Notes: generated from the sequence alone by a model not told the origin. DNA of 64,000 nucleotides from HGM13233 sp900762805 (GCA_937993755.1 CALKMA010000006.1:1-64000), one strand, 5' to 3'; counted from the stretch's first letter, positions 51,351 to 60,420 are shown. Translations and numbers: made by a program.

Positions 51351-51941
51351 ATGGGCACGATCCCTTATGTTGTTGAACAGACAGGCCGCGGTGAGAGAAG
51401 CTATGACATTTTTTCGCGGCTTTTATCAGACCGGATCATTTTTCTCGGCGAGGAGGTGACCGACGCCTCTGCAAGCTCTGTTATCGCGCAGCTGCTGTTT
51501 CTGGAGGCGCAGGATCCGGGCAGGGACATTCAGCTTTACATCAACAGTCCGGGCGGCTCGGTCACGGCGGGCTTCGCGGTTTACGATACCATGCAGTATA
51601 TCAGGTGTGATGTGTCCACCATCTGTATCGGGCTCGCGGCGAGCTTCGGCGCGTTTCTGCTGGCGGGCGGCGCAAAAGGCAAGCGGCTCGCGCTCCCCAA
51701 CGCCGAGATTATGATCCATCAGCCGCTCATCGGCGGAAAGGGCCTGAGCGGCCCCGCCGCGGATATTCAGATCGCGTCCGAGCAGATGCAGAAAACAAAG
51801 CAGCGGCTCACGCGGCTCCTTTCCGAAAATACCGGCAGGACTGTGGATGAGGTCGCCGCCGCCACAGAGCGGGACAACTTCATGTCCGCAAGGGAAGCGC
51901 TGGCCTTCGGGCTGATCGACCGGATCATCGACAAGAGATAG
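51351..51941 (+). CDS. ClpP-family serine protease (paralogue in accessory region)
   Basis: 196 residues. Nucleophile Ser in CIGLAASFGAFLLAGG, His in AEIMIHQPLIGG and Asp in TERDNFMSAREALAFGLID complete the catalytic triad. The handle domain and N-terminal IPYVVEQTGRGERSYDIFSRLL are ClpP-like. No ClpX or other ATPase is nearby, and the gene sits among resistance-type genes rather than with tig-clpX, so it is probably a second ClpP. The ATG at 51351 follows AAGGAGTAAGAGT. Confidence 0.88.
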   Translation: MGTIPYVVEQTGRGERSYDIFSRLLSDRIIFLGEEVTDASASSVIAQLLFLEAQDPGRDIQLYINSPGGSVTAGFAVYDTMQYIRCDVSTICIGLAASFGAFLLAGGAKGKRLALPNAEIMIHQPLIGGKGLSGPAADIQIASEQMQKTKQRLTRLLSENTGRTVDEVAAATERDNFMSAREALAFGLIDRIIDKR

Positions 51942-51969
51942 ATAAGAGACAGGAAGAGGAGGACCTTCC

Positions 51970-52596
51970 ATGCGGAAAAGCAACGTTATCATTCGCCCTG
52001 AGGCAGAGGCGGATTACCGAAAAACAGAAGCCCTTATCAGAGAGGCGTTCTGGAACGTATACGGCCCCGGCTGTAAGGAGCACTATGTGCTGCACTGCTG
52101 CCGGAAGGATCCCGCTTTTGTTCCGGAATTGGATCTTGTCATGGAGCTGGACGGCGAGCTGATCGGACAGGTGATCTATGTGCGCTCGGAGATCCGGTGC
52201 GACGACGGACGAAAAATACCGATCATGACCTTCGGACCGATCAGCATTGCGCCGGCGCTCCAGCGGAGGGGCTACGGAAAGCTGCTGCTTGATCATTCCA
52301 TGGAAAAGGCTGAAAAAATGGGGGCCGGCGCGCTGGCCATCACCGGAAATATGGATTTTTACGGCTGCTCCGGCTTTGTGCCCGCCAGGACAAGGGGCAT
52401 TCGCTATGCCGACGATCCGAACGCGGACTATTTCCTCATCAGGGAGCTGACGCCCGGCTTTCTGGACGGCGTTTCCGGCACATATCATGACCCGGAAATA
52501 TATTTCGTGTGCGAGCGCGATCCGCGGGGCTTTGAAGAATTTGAAGCAGCCTTTCCGCCGAAGACCAAACGGAAGCTGCCGGGGCAGCTGCTCTGA
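51970..52596 (+). CDS. GNAT-family N-acetyltransferase
   Basis: 208 residues. The acetyl-CoA motif is IMTFGPISIAPALQRRGYGKLLLDHSMEKAEKMG; the N-terminal YRKTEALIREAFW resembles the YhbS group. A long C-terminal tail (about 60 residues, rich in Pro and Lys at the end) is less usual. Substrate unknown. It begins after AGGAAGAGGACCTTCC. Confidence 0.85.
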   Translation: MRKSNVIIRPEAEADYRKTEALIREAFWNVYGPGCKEHYVLHCCRKDPAFVPELDLVMELDGELIGQVIYVRSEIRCDDGRKIPIMTFGPISIAPALQRRGYGKLLLDHSMEKAEKMGAGALAITGNMDFYGCSGFVPARTRGIRYADDPNADYFLIRELTPGFLDGVSGTYHDPEIYFVCERDPRGFEEFEAAFPPKTKRKLPGQLL

Positions 52597-52623
52597 GCGG
52601 CAGCACGACAAAAGGAGAAAAGC

Positions 52624-53259
52624 ATGATCCCGAATTGGAAAATATATCCCCGCAGTCAGGGGCACAGTACGGTTTATTTGAAAAATGTCGTTACCGACCC
52701 CTTTATTGAGGTCGGAGAATATACGACCTATGACGACTTTGTCCGCGATCCGCGCGATTTTCAGCGGAACAATGTGCTTTACCATTACCCGGAATGCAAT
52801 CACGACAGGCTGAGGATCGGCCGCTTCTGCTCCATCGCCTGCGGTGCAAAATTTATCTTTAACGCCGCCAATCACGCGCTCGGAAGCCTGTCCACCTATC
52901 CGTTCCCCATTTTCTTTGAAGAATGGGGGCTGCCCACGGATACCGACTCGATCGCCGGCGCGTGGGATAACAAGGGCGATATCATCATCGGAAACGATGT
53001 CTGGATCGGCTATGAGGCGGTGATCCTCTCCGGCGTGACTGTCGGCGACGGCGCTGTTATCGGTACGCGGGCGGTGGTGACAAAGGATGTGCCGCCCTAT
53101 ACGATCGTCGGCGGCGTGCCGGCCAGACCCATCCGCAAACGGTTTGACGAGGCTGCGGCCGCCCGTCTGGAGCAGCTGCGCTGGTGGGACTGGGACGAGG
53201 AGCGTATCAGGCAGAATATGGCGGCGATACAGTCAGGGAACCTTGACGCGCTGCGGTAA
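52624..53259 (+). CDS. Vat/CatB-like xenobiotic acetyltransferase
   Basis: 211 residues of the left-handed beta-helix family that acetylates streptogramin A or chloramphenicol. Hexapeptide repeats run through GDIIIGNDVWIGYEAVILSGVTVGDGAVIGTRAVVTKDVPPYTIVGG. The catalytic-type His is in FIFNAANHALGSLSTYPF. The C-terminal RWWDWDEERIRQN is typical. Whether it confers resistance or acts on a cell metabolite cannot be told. It follows AAAGGAGAAAAGC. Confidence 0.88.
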   Translation: MIPNWKIYPRSQGHSTVYLKNVVTDPFIEVGEYTTYDDFVRDPRDFQRNNVLYHYPECNHDRLRIGRFCSIACGAKFIFNAANHALGSLSTYPFPIFFEEWGLPTDTDSIAGAWDNKGDIIIGNDVWIGYEAVILSGVTVGDGAVIGTRAVVTKDVPPYTIVGGVPARPIRKRFDEAAAARLEQLRWWDWDEERIRQNMAAIQSGNLDALR

Positions 53260-53272
53260 GAGGGAGAAGAGC

Positions 53273-54181
53273 ATGGACAATAAAAGCAGCGTTACCGCCC
53301 TGATGAGTGCGTTCGGGCGGGCGTATCACGCGGAAAATGAAGAGCGGCCGGTGTTCCGGGATCACCTGGCAAGGGAGCTGATGAGCGAGGAGGAATACCG
53401 TGCGGTCCGGGACTATGTGCTCGGCGGCGCGCAGTTTTTTGAGCCGGATGCCGACCCGAAATGCTGCTGGCCGAAGGAGCTGCTCCGAAGGCTTGTGAAC
53501 GTGCATATTGCGCCGTCGCCGCTCTGCCGCGCGGCCTATACGGAGGCGGCCTTGAAAACCGCCGTGCTGACCGGAGCCGAGCAGTATGTCATCCTCGGCG
53601 CGGGGCTTGATACCTTCGCGTTCCGTGAGACCGGCCTTATGAGCCGGCTTCGCGTGTTTGAGGTGGATCATCCGCTGACGCAGGCCGACAAAAAGGAGCG
53701 GATCGCCCGTGTCGGCTGGACAGTGCCCGAAAATCTCGCCTTTGTCCCGGTCGATTTCACAAAGGACAGCCTTACGGAAAAGCTGCTCTCCCGCGGCTTC
53801 CGGCAAACGGCAAAGGCCTTCTTCTCATGGCTGGGGGTGACCTATTACCTCGCGCCGGAAACGATCGACAAAACGCTGGGTGAGCTTGCCGCTCTGGGCT
53901 CGGACGGCAGCACGCTGGTATTCGATTACCCCGACGACGGCTTTTTCACCGCGCCCGAAAGGCGGGTGCAGAACACCCTCCTGATGGCGCAGGCGGGCGG
54001 CGAGGCGATGCAGTCGTCCTTTTCGTATTCCGAGCTGGAAAAGCTGCTGGAAAAGCATGGCTTCCTGATCTATGAGCTTCTGACGCCGGAGGACATTCAA
54101 AGGGAGCTCATCGACAGGAGCGGCGCGGATATGAAGGCCCTTGAGCATGTCAACTACTGCCTTGCCGTGAAAAAGAAATAA
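53273..54181 (+). CDS. class I SAM-dependent methyltransferase (LCMT/PPM1-like)
   Basis: 302 residues. The SAM motif is YVILGAGLDTFAFRE, followed by VFEVDHPLTQADKKERI, as in the leucine carboxyl methyltransferase/PPM1 family used in many bacterial secondary-metabolism and stress genes. FSWLGVTYYLAPETIDKTL and LVFDYPDD follow. The ATG at 53273 follows AGAGGGAGAAGAGC. Substrate unknown. Confidence 0.85.
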   Translation: MDNKSSVTALMSAFGRAYHAENEERPVFRDHLARELMSEEEYRAVRDYVLGGAQFFEPDADPKCCWPKELLRRLVNVHIAPSPLCRAAYTEAALKTAVLTGAEQYVILGAGLDTFAFRETGLMSRLRVFEVDHPLTQADKKERIARVGWTVPENLAFVPVDFTKDSLTEKLLSRGFRQTAKAFFSWLGVTYYLAPETIDKTLGELAALGSDGSTLVFDYPDDGFFTAPERRVQNTLLMAQAGGEAMQSSFSYSELEKLLEKHGFLIYELLTPEDIQRELIDRSGADMKALEHVNYCLAVKKK

Positions 54182-54205
54182 GACGTTTTCAAAAAGGAGA
54201 AGCAA

Positions 54206-54694
54206 ATGAATAACAGGGCGTTGGTCGTGATCGATCTTCAGAATGATATCACGAAGAATTACAGGGATATCATAGACAATGTAAACCGGGCCGTTGACTG
54301 GGCCGCCGGCGAGGCGATGGCGGTGCTCTATATCCGCCACAACAACCTCTCCGCCGGCACAAGGACCTTCAAGCCCGATACGCACGGCGCCGCCTTTGTC
54401 CCGGAGCTGAAGCTCTCGTCGGAGCATATTTTCACCAAAACGAAAAGCAATACCCTGACCAGCGAGGACTTTGCGGCTTTTATCCGGCAGAACGGCATCA
54501 CCGGATTTTATGTTGCCGGGGCGGACGCCACGGCCTGCATCAAATCCACCTGCTACAATATAGCGAAATCGGGCTATACCGTCCATGTGCTTTCGGACTG
54601 CATTACCAGCTACGACAAGAGCAGGCTCGGCGAGATGCTTGCCTATTACGCGGACAAGGGCTGCTCGGTCACAACGCTGGGAGAGCTGCTGTGA
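54206..54694 (+). CDS. isochorismatase-family cysteine hydrolase
   Basis: 162 residues. The triad of this family is visible: Asp in ALVVIDLQND, Lys in IFTKTKSNTL and Cys in GADATACIKSTCYN. Relatives hydrolyse nicotinamide, isochorismate or N-carbamoyl compounds. It overlaps the next gene by four bases (GTGA). Substrate unknown. Confidence 0.88.
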   Translation: MNNRALVVIDLQNDITKNYRDIIDNVNRAVDWAAGEAMAVLYIRHNNLSAGTRTFKPDTHGAAFVPELKLSSEHIFTKTKSNTLTSEDFAAFIRQNGITGFYVAGADATACIKSTCYNIAKSGYTVHVLSDCITSYDKSRLGEMLAYYADKGCSVTTLGELL

Positions 54695-55320
54695 AGCCGG
54701 CTGTTATCGACCCGAAGGCCACCGAACGGGCGGCGGCCTATGCCCTTTGGATGGACGCGCCGAATCCCATGGTGACCTTCTTCAAAACACTGGATGTCAC
54801 CCCGCTGGTGAGGCTCAGCCGCAGGCGCGGCCTGAGGTTCAATATGCTGCTGTGCTGGTGCATCGGCAGGGCGGCCGGCGAGGTGAAGGAGTTCTATCTG
54901 CTTCCCGTCGGGCGCGAGCTGCTGCTCTATGACACGCTGGCCGTGAACACCATCGTGAGGAACAAGCGCGGCGGGATCAGCTCCTGCGATGTGCCGTTCA
55001 GCCGGGAGCTTGCGCGGTTCAACGCCGACTATCTGCGCCTGACGCGCGCGGCGGCCGAGCACTGTGAGGACCATGGCCTGACGGAGAGCATGGTCATCGG
55101 CACCTCGGCCATTATCGACACCGAGCTCGACGGCGCGGTGGGCATGAACAGCGGCATTTTCAACAATCCCTTCCTCATCTGGGGCAGGTACCGCCGCGGC
55201 CTTATCAGAACCGCGCTGACGGTCTCCTTCCAGTTTCATCACACACAGATGGACGGCGCGCACGCGGGGCGTTTTCTGGCTCTCCTGCAGAAGCATATCG
55301 ACGCGTGTAAAAAGGCATGA
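54691..55320 (+). CDS. chloramphenicol acetyltransferase-like (CatA-fold) protein
   Basis: 209 residues, the size of trimeric CAT enzymes. The catalytic block is FHHTQMDGAHAGRFL, matching the HHxxxDG motif with its general-base His. The N-terminal TFFKTLDVTPLVRLSRRRGLRFNMLL fits the family. Start is GTG overlapping the previous stop. Resistance is not proven; many such genes are host acyltransferases. Confidence 0.85.
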   Translation: MKPAVIDPKATERAAAYALWMDAPNPMVTFFKTLDVTPLVRLSRRRGLRFNMLLCWCIGRAAGEVKEFYLLPVGRELLLYDTLAVNTIVRNKRGGISSCDVPFSRELARFNADYLRLTRAAAEHCEDHGLTESMVIGTSAIIDTELDGAVGMNSGIFNNPFLIWGRYRRGLIRTALTVSFQFHHTQMDGAHAGRFLALLQKHIDACKKA

Positions 55321-55334
55321 AGAAAGGAACGGCT

Positions 55335-55655
55335 ATGGCAACACGAAAAGAATATCTGAATTATGTCCTTGACCAGCTTTCCGGCGTGGAGGGCATTTCG
55401 CACCGCGCCATGATGGGCGAATATATCATATATCTGCGCGGCCGGGTTGCCGCTTATATCTGCGACGGCCGTCTGCTTGTAAAGCCGGTGGCCGCCGCGC
55501 GGGCGCTGCTGCCGGACGCGCCGCTGGAGCCGCCCTATCCGGGCGCGCGGGAAATGCTGCTTGTTGAGGATACCGATGACAGCGGATTTCTCCAGCGGCT
55601 GTTTGAGACGATCTATCCCGAACTGCCGGCGCCGGGGGAGAAGAAAAAGAAGTGA
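55335..55655 (+). CDS. TfoX N-terminal-domain protein
   Basis: 106 residues. MATRKEYLNYVLDQLSGVEGISHRAMMGEYIIYLRGRVAAYICDG is the TfoX-N pattern. No C-terminal TfoX domain is present. In clostridia such small proteins are often encoded with resistance genes and their function is unknown. The ATG at 55335 follows GAAAGGAAC; an earlier in-frame ATG overlaps the previous stop without a site. Confidence 0.82.
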   Translation: MATRKEYLNYVLDQLSGVEGISHRAMMGEYIIYLRGRVAAYICDGRLLVKPVAAARALLPDAPLEPPYPGAREMLLVEDTDDSGFLQRLFETIYPELPAPGEKKKK

Positions 55656-56269
55656 GCGCCAAGATACGGATCATTGACGACGACGCGGATATAGGCAATC
55701 TGGAGCAGGAGGTTCTGGAGCGGGCGGGCTACGCGGTGCTCCGCGCCTATTCCGGCACCGAGGCGCTGCTTCTGCTGAAGGATACCCCCCCCGATCTGAT
55801 CCTGCTTGATCTGATGCTGCCGGGGCTGTCCGGCGAGGAGGTCCTGCCGCGGCTTCGCGGCATTCCCGTGATCGTGGTCAGCGCCAGGGCGGCCAAGGGG
55901 ATCGAGTGGGAGCTGGAGCTGCCCCGCCAGACCTACTACGGCAGCGAGGCCCTGCTGGAGCAGGTCTGGGTCAATGTTCTTGACAACGCCGTCAAGCATT
56001 CTCCCGCGGGCGGCGGCATCGCGGTGGAGCTTTCCCGGTCGGACGGAGGTCTTGCGGTCTGCATCACCGATCACGGCGACGGAATGACCGAGGAGGTTCA
56101 GAAGCATATGTTTGAAAAGCTCTATCAGGGGGACAGCTCCCGCAAGGCAGAGGGCAGCGGACTGGGGCTGGCGCTGGTCAAGCGCATCATCGAGCTCTGC
56201 CGCGGCTCCATTGCGGTCGAGAGCACCCCCGGCCGCGGGACGGCTTTTACGGTGCGGCTTCCGCTGTAG
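55652..56269 (+). CDS. deletion chimera of response-regulator receiver and histidine-kinase ATPase domain
   Basis: 205 residues. Residues 1-81 are a receiver domain with the acidic pair at 9-11 and phospho-acceptor Asp53 in ILLDLMLPG, ending at VIVVSARAA, just after the conserved Ser/Thr. Its last third, including the conserved Lys, is missing. From about residue 84 the sequence becomes a HATPase_c domain: IEWELELP, then the N-box VWVNVLDNAVKHSPAGG, DHGDGM and GSGLGLALVKRI. The DNA-binding domain of the regulator and the sensor and His-containing parts of the kinase are gone. The join near 55890-55905 is in frame, so it is a fused remnant rather than a working pair. GTG start, overlapping the preceding gene. 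Confidence 0.85.
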   Translation: MSAKIRIIDDDADIGNLEQEVLERAGYAVLRAYSGTEALLLLKDTPPDLILLDLMLPGLSGEEVLPRLRGIPVIVVSARAAKGIEWELELPRQTYYGSEALLEQVWVNVLDNAVKHSPAGGGIAVELSRSDGGLAVCITDHGDGMTEEVQKHMFEKLYQGDSSRKAEGSGLGLALVKRIIELCRGSIAVESTPGRGTAFTVRLPL

Positions 56270-56332
56270 TTTACCGTGCGTTGTCCTTGCTGTGTTAGAA
56301 TGGCATCAACTGAATTTGGGAGGAATGATTTT

Positions 56333-56983
56333 ATGGATATTTTGGAAGTCATGAGGCAGCGCCACAGCGTCCGCCAGTATACCGACAGGCCGATCGGGCC
56401 GGAGGAGCGCCGCGCGCTTGATATGCTGGCGGCGGAGATCAACGACAGTCAGGGGCTGCACATCCAGATCTTCTACGATGAACCGGGCTGCTTCGATTCG
56501 GCCATGGCGCGCTACGGCAAGTTTTCCGGCGTGAGGAATTATATCTCGCTCGTCGGCCCTAAGACAAAAGAGCTGGAGGAAACGCTTGGCTACTACGGCG
56601 AGCAGCTCGTCCTGCGGGCGCAGGAGCCGGGCCTTCATACCTGCTGGGTGGCGCTGACCCACGGAAAGAGCCGCGCCGAGGTGGGCCGCGGAGAAAAGGA
56701 GGTCTGCCTGATCGCCCTCGGCTATGGCAGCACGGCCGGCGTCCCGCACGAAAGCAAGCCGCTCAGCCAGCTTTGCCGTTACAGCGACGACCTGCCGGAA
56801 TGGTTCCTGAAGGGCATGGAGGCCGCAAGCCTTGCGCCGACGGCCATGAACCAGCAGAAATTCTTCTTTGAGCTGCTGCCGACCGGCCGTGTCGGGGCGA
56901 CCCCCGGCAAGGGCTTTTATACAAAGCTCGATCCCGGCATTGCGGTGTATCATTTTGAGGCGGCCGCAGGCCGGGCGCTTTAA
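56333..56983 (+). CDS. nitroreductase-family protein
   Basis: 216 residues. It begins MDILEVMRQRHSVRQYTDRPI, the family opening with FMN-contacting Arg/Ser. C-terminal FLKGMEAASLAPTAMNQQKFFFEL and GKGFYTKLDPGIAVYHFE are conserved. Probably an FMN oxidoreductase; substrate unknown. The ATG at 56333 follows GGGAGGAATGATTTT. It ends the accessory run. Confidence 0.88.
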   Translation: MDILEVMRQRHSVRQYTDRPIGPEERRALDMLAAEINDSQGLHIQIFYDEPGCFDSAMARYGKFSGVRNYISLVGPKTKELEETLGYYGEQLVLRAQEPGLHTCWVALTHGKSRAEVGRGEKEVCLIALGYGSTAGVPHESKPLSQLCRYSDDLPEWFLKGMEAASLAPTAMNQQKFFFELLPTGRVGATPGKGFYTKLDPGIAVYHFEAAAGRAL

Positions 56984-57559
56984 CGCCGCGGAGCAGGGAG
57001 CATCTTCAGGCAGCGGTTTTCTCTCTTTCGCCGCCGGAAAGCCGACCGCTCTTTATACAGGCCCGCCGCAGCGCCGTTCGGCGCCGCGGCGGGTCTGCTG
57101 TATGGAAAAAAGCGTTTATCTGCCGCCCGAAAACGCCTGCGTCGGCTTGCTTTGCGGCCGATCGCTCCGGCGCTCATGCCGCAAATGGAGGGAAAGAAGG
57201 ATATCATATCGGCTTGGAGCGCACGCGGATTTACGGGCACTCAGGGCATGGCGGCAGGGGAGGGGGGAACGGCTCGCCGCCTGCCGGACGCCGCGGATGG
57301 GAAGAAGGCCGGCCTGCCTGCTCAGGCAATGCGGCGCTGCGCCGGCGGCCGCGAGAGACGCCGGGGAGATCGGGGGCAAGCCGGCTCTGCGCCACGCCCG
57401 TCGTGAGAGACGGCAGGCAGCAGCGGAAAATTACGCGCGGCCCTGCCCTCTTACCGCGTGAGACGAGGGGCGGGCGCTCCGGCTCTGCCGGTCAAGTCTC
57501 CTGCCGCGCGTACATCGGGCCGCGGCACGGCCAAATATAAAGCTTTATCCACGGCGGGC
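56984..57559. other. GC-rich gap after the nitroreductase gene
   Basis: No supported gene. A long hairpin (CCCGCCGC..GCGCC/GGCGC..GCGGCGGG around GTTC, about 57062-57093) lacks a T run but may act as a weak terminator for the accessory run. Confidence 0.5.
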
Positions 57560-57588
57560 TTGCATTCTCAACAGAGGCGGCCTAGAAT
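57560..57588 (+). promoter_or_regulatory. promoter of the EamA transporter gene
   Basis: TTGCAT (57560-57565), 17 bp, TAGAAT (57583-57588). It puts the transcript start near 57595 and supports the ATG at 57695 rather than one at 57586, which lies in the -10. Confidence 0.55.
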
Positions 57589-57694
57589 GAAAGAAACAAG
57601 AGGCACTCAAAGACTCAAGGAGCAGCTGCTCCGCCGCCCGGAAAGCGACCTCCTGCATGACGCTTCAGATAAGACAGAGAGCAAGGTGGAACAT

Positions 57695-58567
57695 ATGTGG
57701 GTATTATTTGCGTTCGGGTCGGCATTATTTGCCGGACTCACGGCCGTTCTTGCCAAATGCGGCATACGAAAGACCAATTCTGATGTGGCCACGGCCATCC
57801 GCACCATCATTGTGCTGATTTTTTCGTGGCTCATGGTGTGGATCGTCGGCTCGGCACCGACGATAACGGAGCTGTCGGCCAGAACATGGCTGTTTCTCAT
57901 CCTTTCGGGATTGGTCACCGGCGCCTCGTGGCTCTGCTATTTCAAGGCCCTGCAGCTGGGGGATGTCAACAAGGTCGTGCCCATCGACAAATCCAGCACG
58001 GTGCTGACCATTCTGCTGGCTCTCATCGTTCTGAACGAAAAGGTCACATGGCTCAAGGGCTGCGCCGTCGTTCTCATCGGCGTCGGCACGGTGCTGATGA
58101 TCGAAAAGAAGCCGTCGGCAGGGGAGAAGCCCAGGGGGCGGGGCTGGATGATCTACGCGCTGCTTTCCGCCGTCTTTGCCAGCCTGACCTCCATTCTCGG
58201 CAAGCTCGGCATCGAAGGCGTCGAGTCCAACCTCGGCACGGCCATCCGCACCGGCGTGGTGCTGCTTATGGCCTGGCTCATCGTCTTTATCAAGGGGGAG
58301 CAGCATACGCTGCGGCAGATCCCGCGCCGCGAGCTGTGCTTCATCTGCCTGTCCGGTCTGGCCACCGGCGGCTCGTGGCTGTGCTATTATAAGGCGCTTC
58401 AGGACGGCCTTGCCAGCGTTGTGGTGCCCATCGACAAGCTGAGTATTCTGGTTTCGATCGGCTTCTCGGCGCTTGTTTTCAAGGAGCGCCTGTCGGCCAA
58501 AGCGGCGATCGGGCTTGTGCTTATCGTCGCGGGGACGCTGCTGATGCTGGTAAAGCTGCCGGCCTGA
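57695..58567 (+). CDS. EamA/DMT-family transporter
   Basis: 290 residues, about ten membrane helices in two homologous halves. The repeat is visible in GASWLCYFKALQLGDVNKVVPIDKSS and GGSWLCYYKALQDGLASVVVPIDKLS, the ends of the two EamA domains. Substrate unknown; relatives export amino acids, sugars or drugs. The ATG at 57695 follows AAGGTGG. It is separated from the accessory run by about 700 bp and ends near a shared terminator. Confidence 0.88.
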   Translation: MWVLFAFGSALFAGLTAVLAKCGIRKTNSDVATAIRTIIVLIFSWLMVWIVGSAPTITELSARTWLFLILSGLVTGASWLCYFKALQLGDVNKVVPIDKSSTVLTILLALIVLNEKVTWLKGCAVVLIGVGTVLMIEKKPSAGEKPRGRGWMIYALLSAVFASLTSILGKLGIEGVESNLGTAIRTGVVLLMAWLIVFIKGEQHTLRQIPRRELCFICLSGLATGGSWLCYYKALQDGLASVVVPIDKLSILVSIGFSALVFKERLSAKAAIGLVLIVAGTLLMLVKLPA

Positions 58568-58709
58568 GCGTCCTTCTCCTTCCGGCCTGAGGAAACAGGG
58601 CGGGCGGCGCGGCTCATGGCCGCGCCTGCCCGGTCTGCTGAAAGCAGGATACCGCAGGGTGCGGCCGGCAGCGGCGCGGCCCTGCCCCCGTTTGTTGGGG
58701 CGGATAAGG

Positions 58710-58751
58710 AAAAAGCCGGACAGGGAAGCGTTGCTTCCCTGTCCGGTTTCG
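58710..58751 (-). terminator. terminator of pckA, probably bidirectional
   Basis: Two 14-base arms (CCGGACAGGGAAGC and its complement) flank GTT. On the minus strand a run of T follows the stem, fitting pckA; on the plus strand TTTCGT follows, so it may also stop the EamA transcript. Confidence 0.85.
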
Positions 58752-58815
58752 TATGTCTGTCAGCGGGCCGCCGTGAGGCGGCGGGCTTTTCGGGCGGGCG
58801 CTTGGGCAGCTGTGC

Positions 58816-60420
58816 TTACAGCTGCGGGCCGGCGGCCACCAGCGCCTTGCCGGCTTCATTGCCCTCATACTTGGCAAAGTTCTTGATAAAGCGGGAGGCG
58901 AGATCCTTGGCCTTCTCTTCCCAGACAGAGGCGTCGGCATAGGTGTCGCGCGGATCGAGGATCTCGGTGGCGACGCCGTTGAGCTCGGTGGGTACTTCAA
59001 AGTTGAAGTAGGAGATGGTCTTGGTCGGGGCCTTGTTGATATCGCCCGACAGGATGGCGTCAATGATGCCGCGGGTATCCTTGATGGAGATGCGCTTGCC
59101 GGTGCCGTTCCAGCCGGTGTTGACCAGATAGGCCTTCGCGCCGCTCTTTTCCATTTTCTTGACCAGCTCCTCGGCGTACTTCGTCGGATGCAGCTCGAGG
59201 AACGCCTGACCGAAGCAGGCGGAGAAGGTCGGGGTCGGCTCGGTGATGCCGCGCTCGGTGCCGGCCAGCTTGGCGGTGAAGCCCGACAGGAAGTAATACT
59301 TGGTCTGCTCCGGGGTCAGGATGGAAACAGGGGGCAGCACGCCGAAGGCGTCGGCCGACAGGAAGATGACCTGCTTGGCATCGGGGGCCGAGGAAACGGG
59401 CCGCACGATATTTTCGATGTGATAGATGGGGTAGGAAACGCGGGTGTTCTCGGTAACGCTCTTGTCGGCGAAATCGATCTTGCCGTCGGCGTCAAGCGTG
59501 ACGTTTTCGAGCAGGGCGTTGCGCTTGATGGCGTTGTAGATGTCAGGCTCGGAATCCTTGTCAAGATTGATGACCTTGGCATAGCAGCCGCCCTCGAAAT
59601 TGAAGACGCCGTTGTCGTCCCAGCCGTGCTCATCGTCGCCGACCAGCAGGCGCTTGGGATCAGTCGAAAGGGTGGTCTTGCCGGTGCCGGAAAGGCCGAA
59701 GAAAATGGCGGTATTCTTGCCGTCGAGGTCGGTGTTGGCCGAGCAGTGCATCGAAGCCATGCCCTTGAGCGGCAGATAGTAGTTCATCATCGAGAACATG
59801 CCCTTCTTCATCTCGCCGCCGTACCAGGTGTTGAGGATGACCTGCTCGCGCGAGGTGATGTTGAAGGCCACGCAGGTCTCGGAATTGAGGCCGAGCTCCT
59901 TGTAATGATCGACCTTCGCCTTGGAGGCGGTGTAAACCACGAAGTCCGGTTCAAAGGTCTTGAGCTCCTCCTCGGTCGGGCGGATGAACATATTCTTGAC
60001 GAAGTGAGCCTGCCAGGCGACCTCCATCACAAAGCGGATGGCCATGCGGGTGTCATGGTTGGCGCCGCAGTAGGCGTCCATCACGAACAGACGCTTGCCG
60101 GAAAGCTCCTTCTGCGCCAGCGCCTTGACGGCCTTCCAGGTATCCTCCGACATGGGATGGTTGTCGTTCTTGTACTCGTCAGAGGTCCACCAAACGGTGT
60201 CCTTGGAGTTCTCGTCCATGACGATATACTTATCTTTGGGGGAACGGCCGGTGAAGATGCCGGTCATTACGTTGACGGCGCCAAGCTCGCTGACCTGACC
60301 CTTTTCATAACCCTCAAGACCGGGCTTGGTCTCTTCTTCGAACAGCAGTTCGTAAGAGGGATTGTGGATGATCTCGGTGGCACCGGTGATGCCGTACTTG
60401 CTCAGATCCAATTCTGCCAT
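58816..60420 (-). CDS. pckA: phosphoenolpyruvate carboxykinase (ATP)
   Basis: Interconverts oxaloacetate plus ATP and PEP plus CO2; 534 residues, the usual bacterial length. P-loop: GLSGTGKTTLSTDPKR; metal/Asp loop: LLVGDDEHGWDDNGVFNFEGGCYAK; substrate region GRSPKDKYIV near the N-terminus and YLVNTGWNGTGKRISIKDTR. The start at 60420 (MAELDL) has GGGAG eight bases upstream on the minus strand; an ATG two codons earlier has only two bases of spacing. It has its own promoter and a roughly 180-nt leader. Confidence 0.96.
   Translation of the reverse strand: MAELDLSKYGITGATEIIHNPSYELLFEEETKPGLEGYEKGQVSELGAVNVMTGIFTGRSPKDKYIVMDENSKDTVWWTSDEYKNDNHPMSEDTWKAVKALAQKELSGKRLFVMDAYCGANHDTRMAIRFVMEVAWQAHFVKNMFIRPTEEELKTFEPDFVVYTASKAKVDHYKELGLNSETCVAFNITSREQVILNTWYGGEMKKGMFSMMNYYLPLKGMASMHCSANTDLDGKNTAIFFGLSGTGKTTLSTDPKRLLVGDDEHGWDDNGVFNFEGGCYAKVINLDKDSEPDIYNAIKRNALLENVTLDADGKIDFADKSVTENTRVSYPIYHIENIVRPVSSAPDAKQVIFLSADAFGVLPPVSILTPEQTKYYFLSGFTAKLAGTERGITEPTPTFSACFGQAFLELHPTKYAEELVKKMEKSGAKAYLVNTGWNGTGKRISIKDTRGIIDAILSGDINKAPTKTISYFNFEVPTELNGVATEILDPRDTYADASVWEEKAKDLASRFIKNFAKYEGNEAGKALVAAGPQL

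Noticed and set aside
57586..57694. 36-codon N-terminal extension of the EamA transporter
   Set aside because: The upstream ATG lies in the likely -10 element, lacks a ribosome site, and the extension is hydrophilic, unlike the family.
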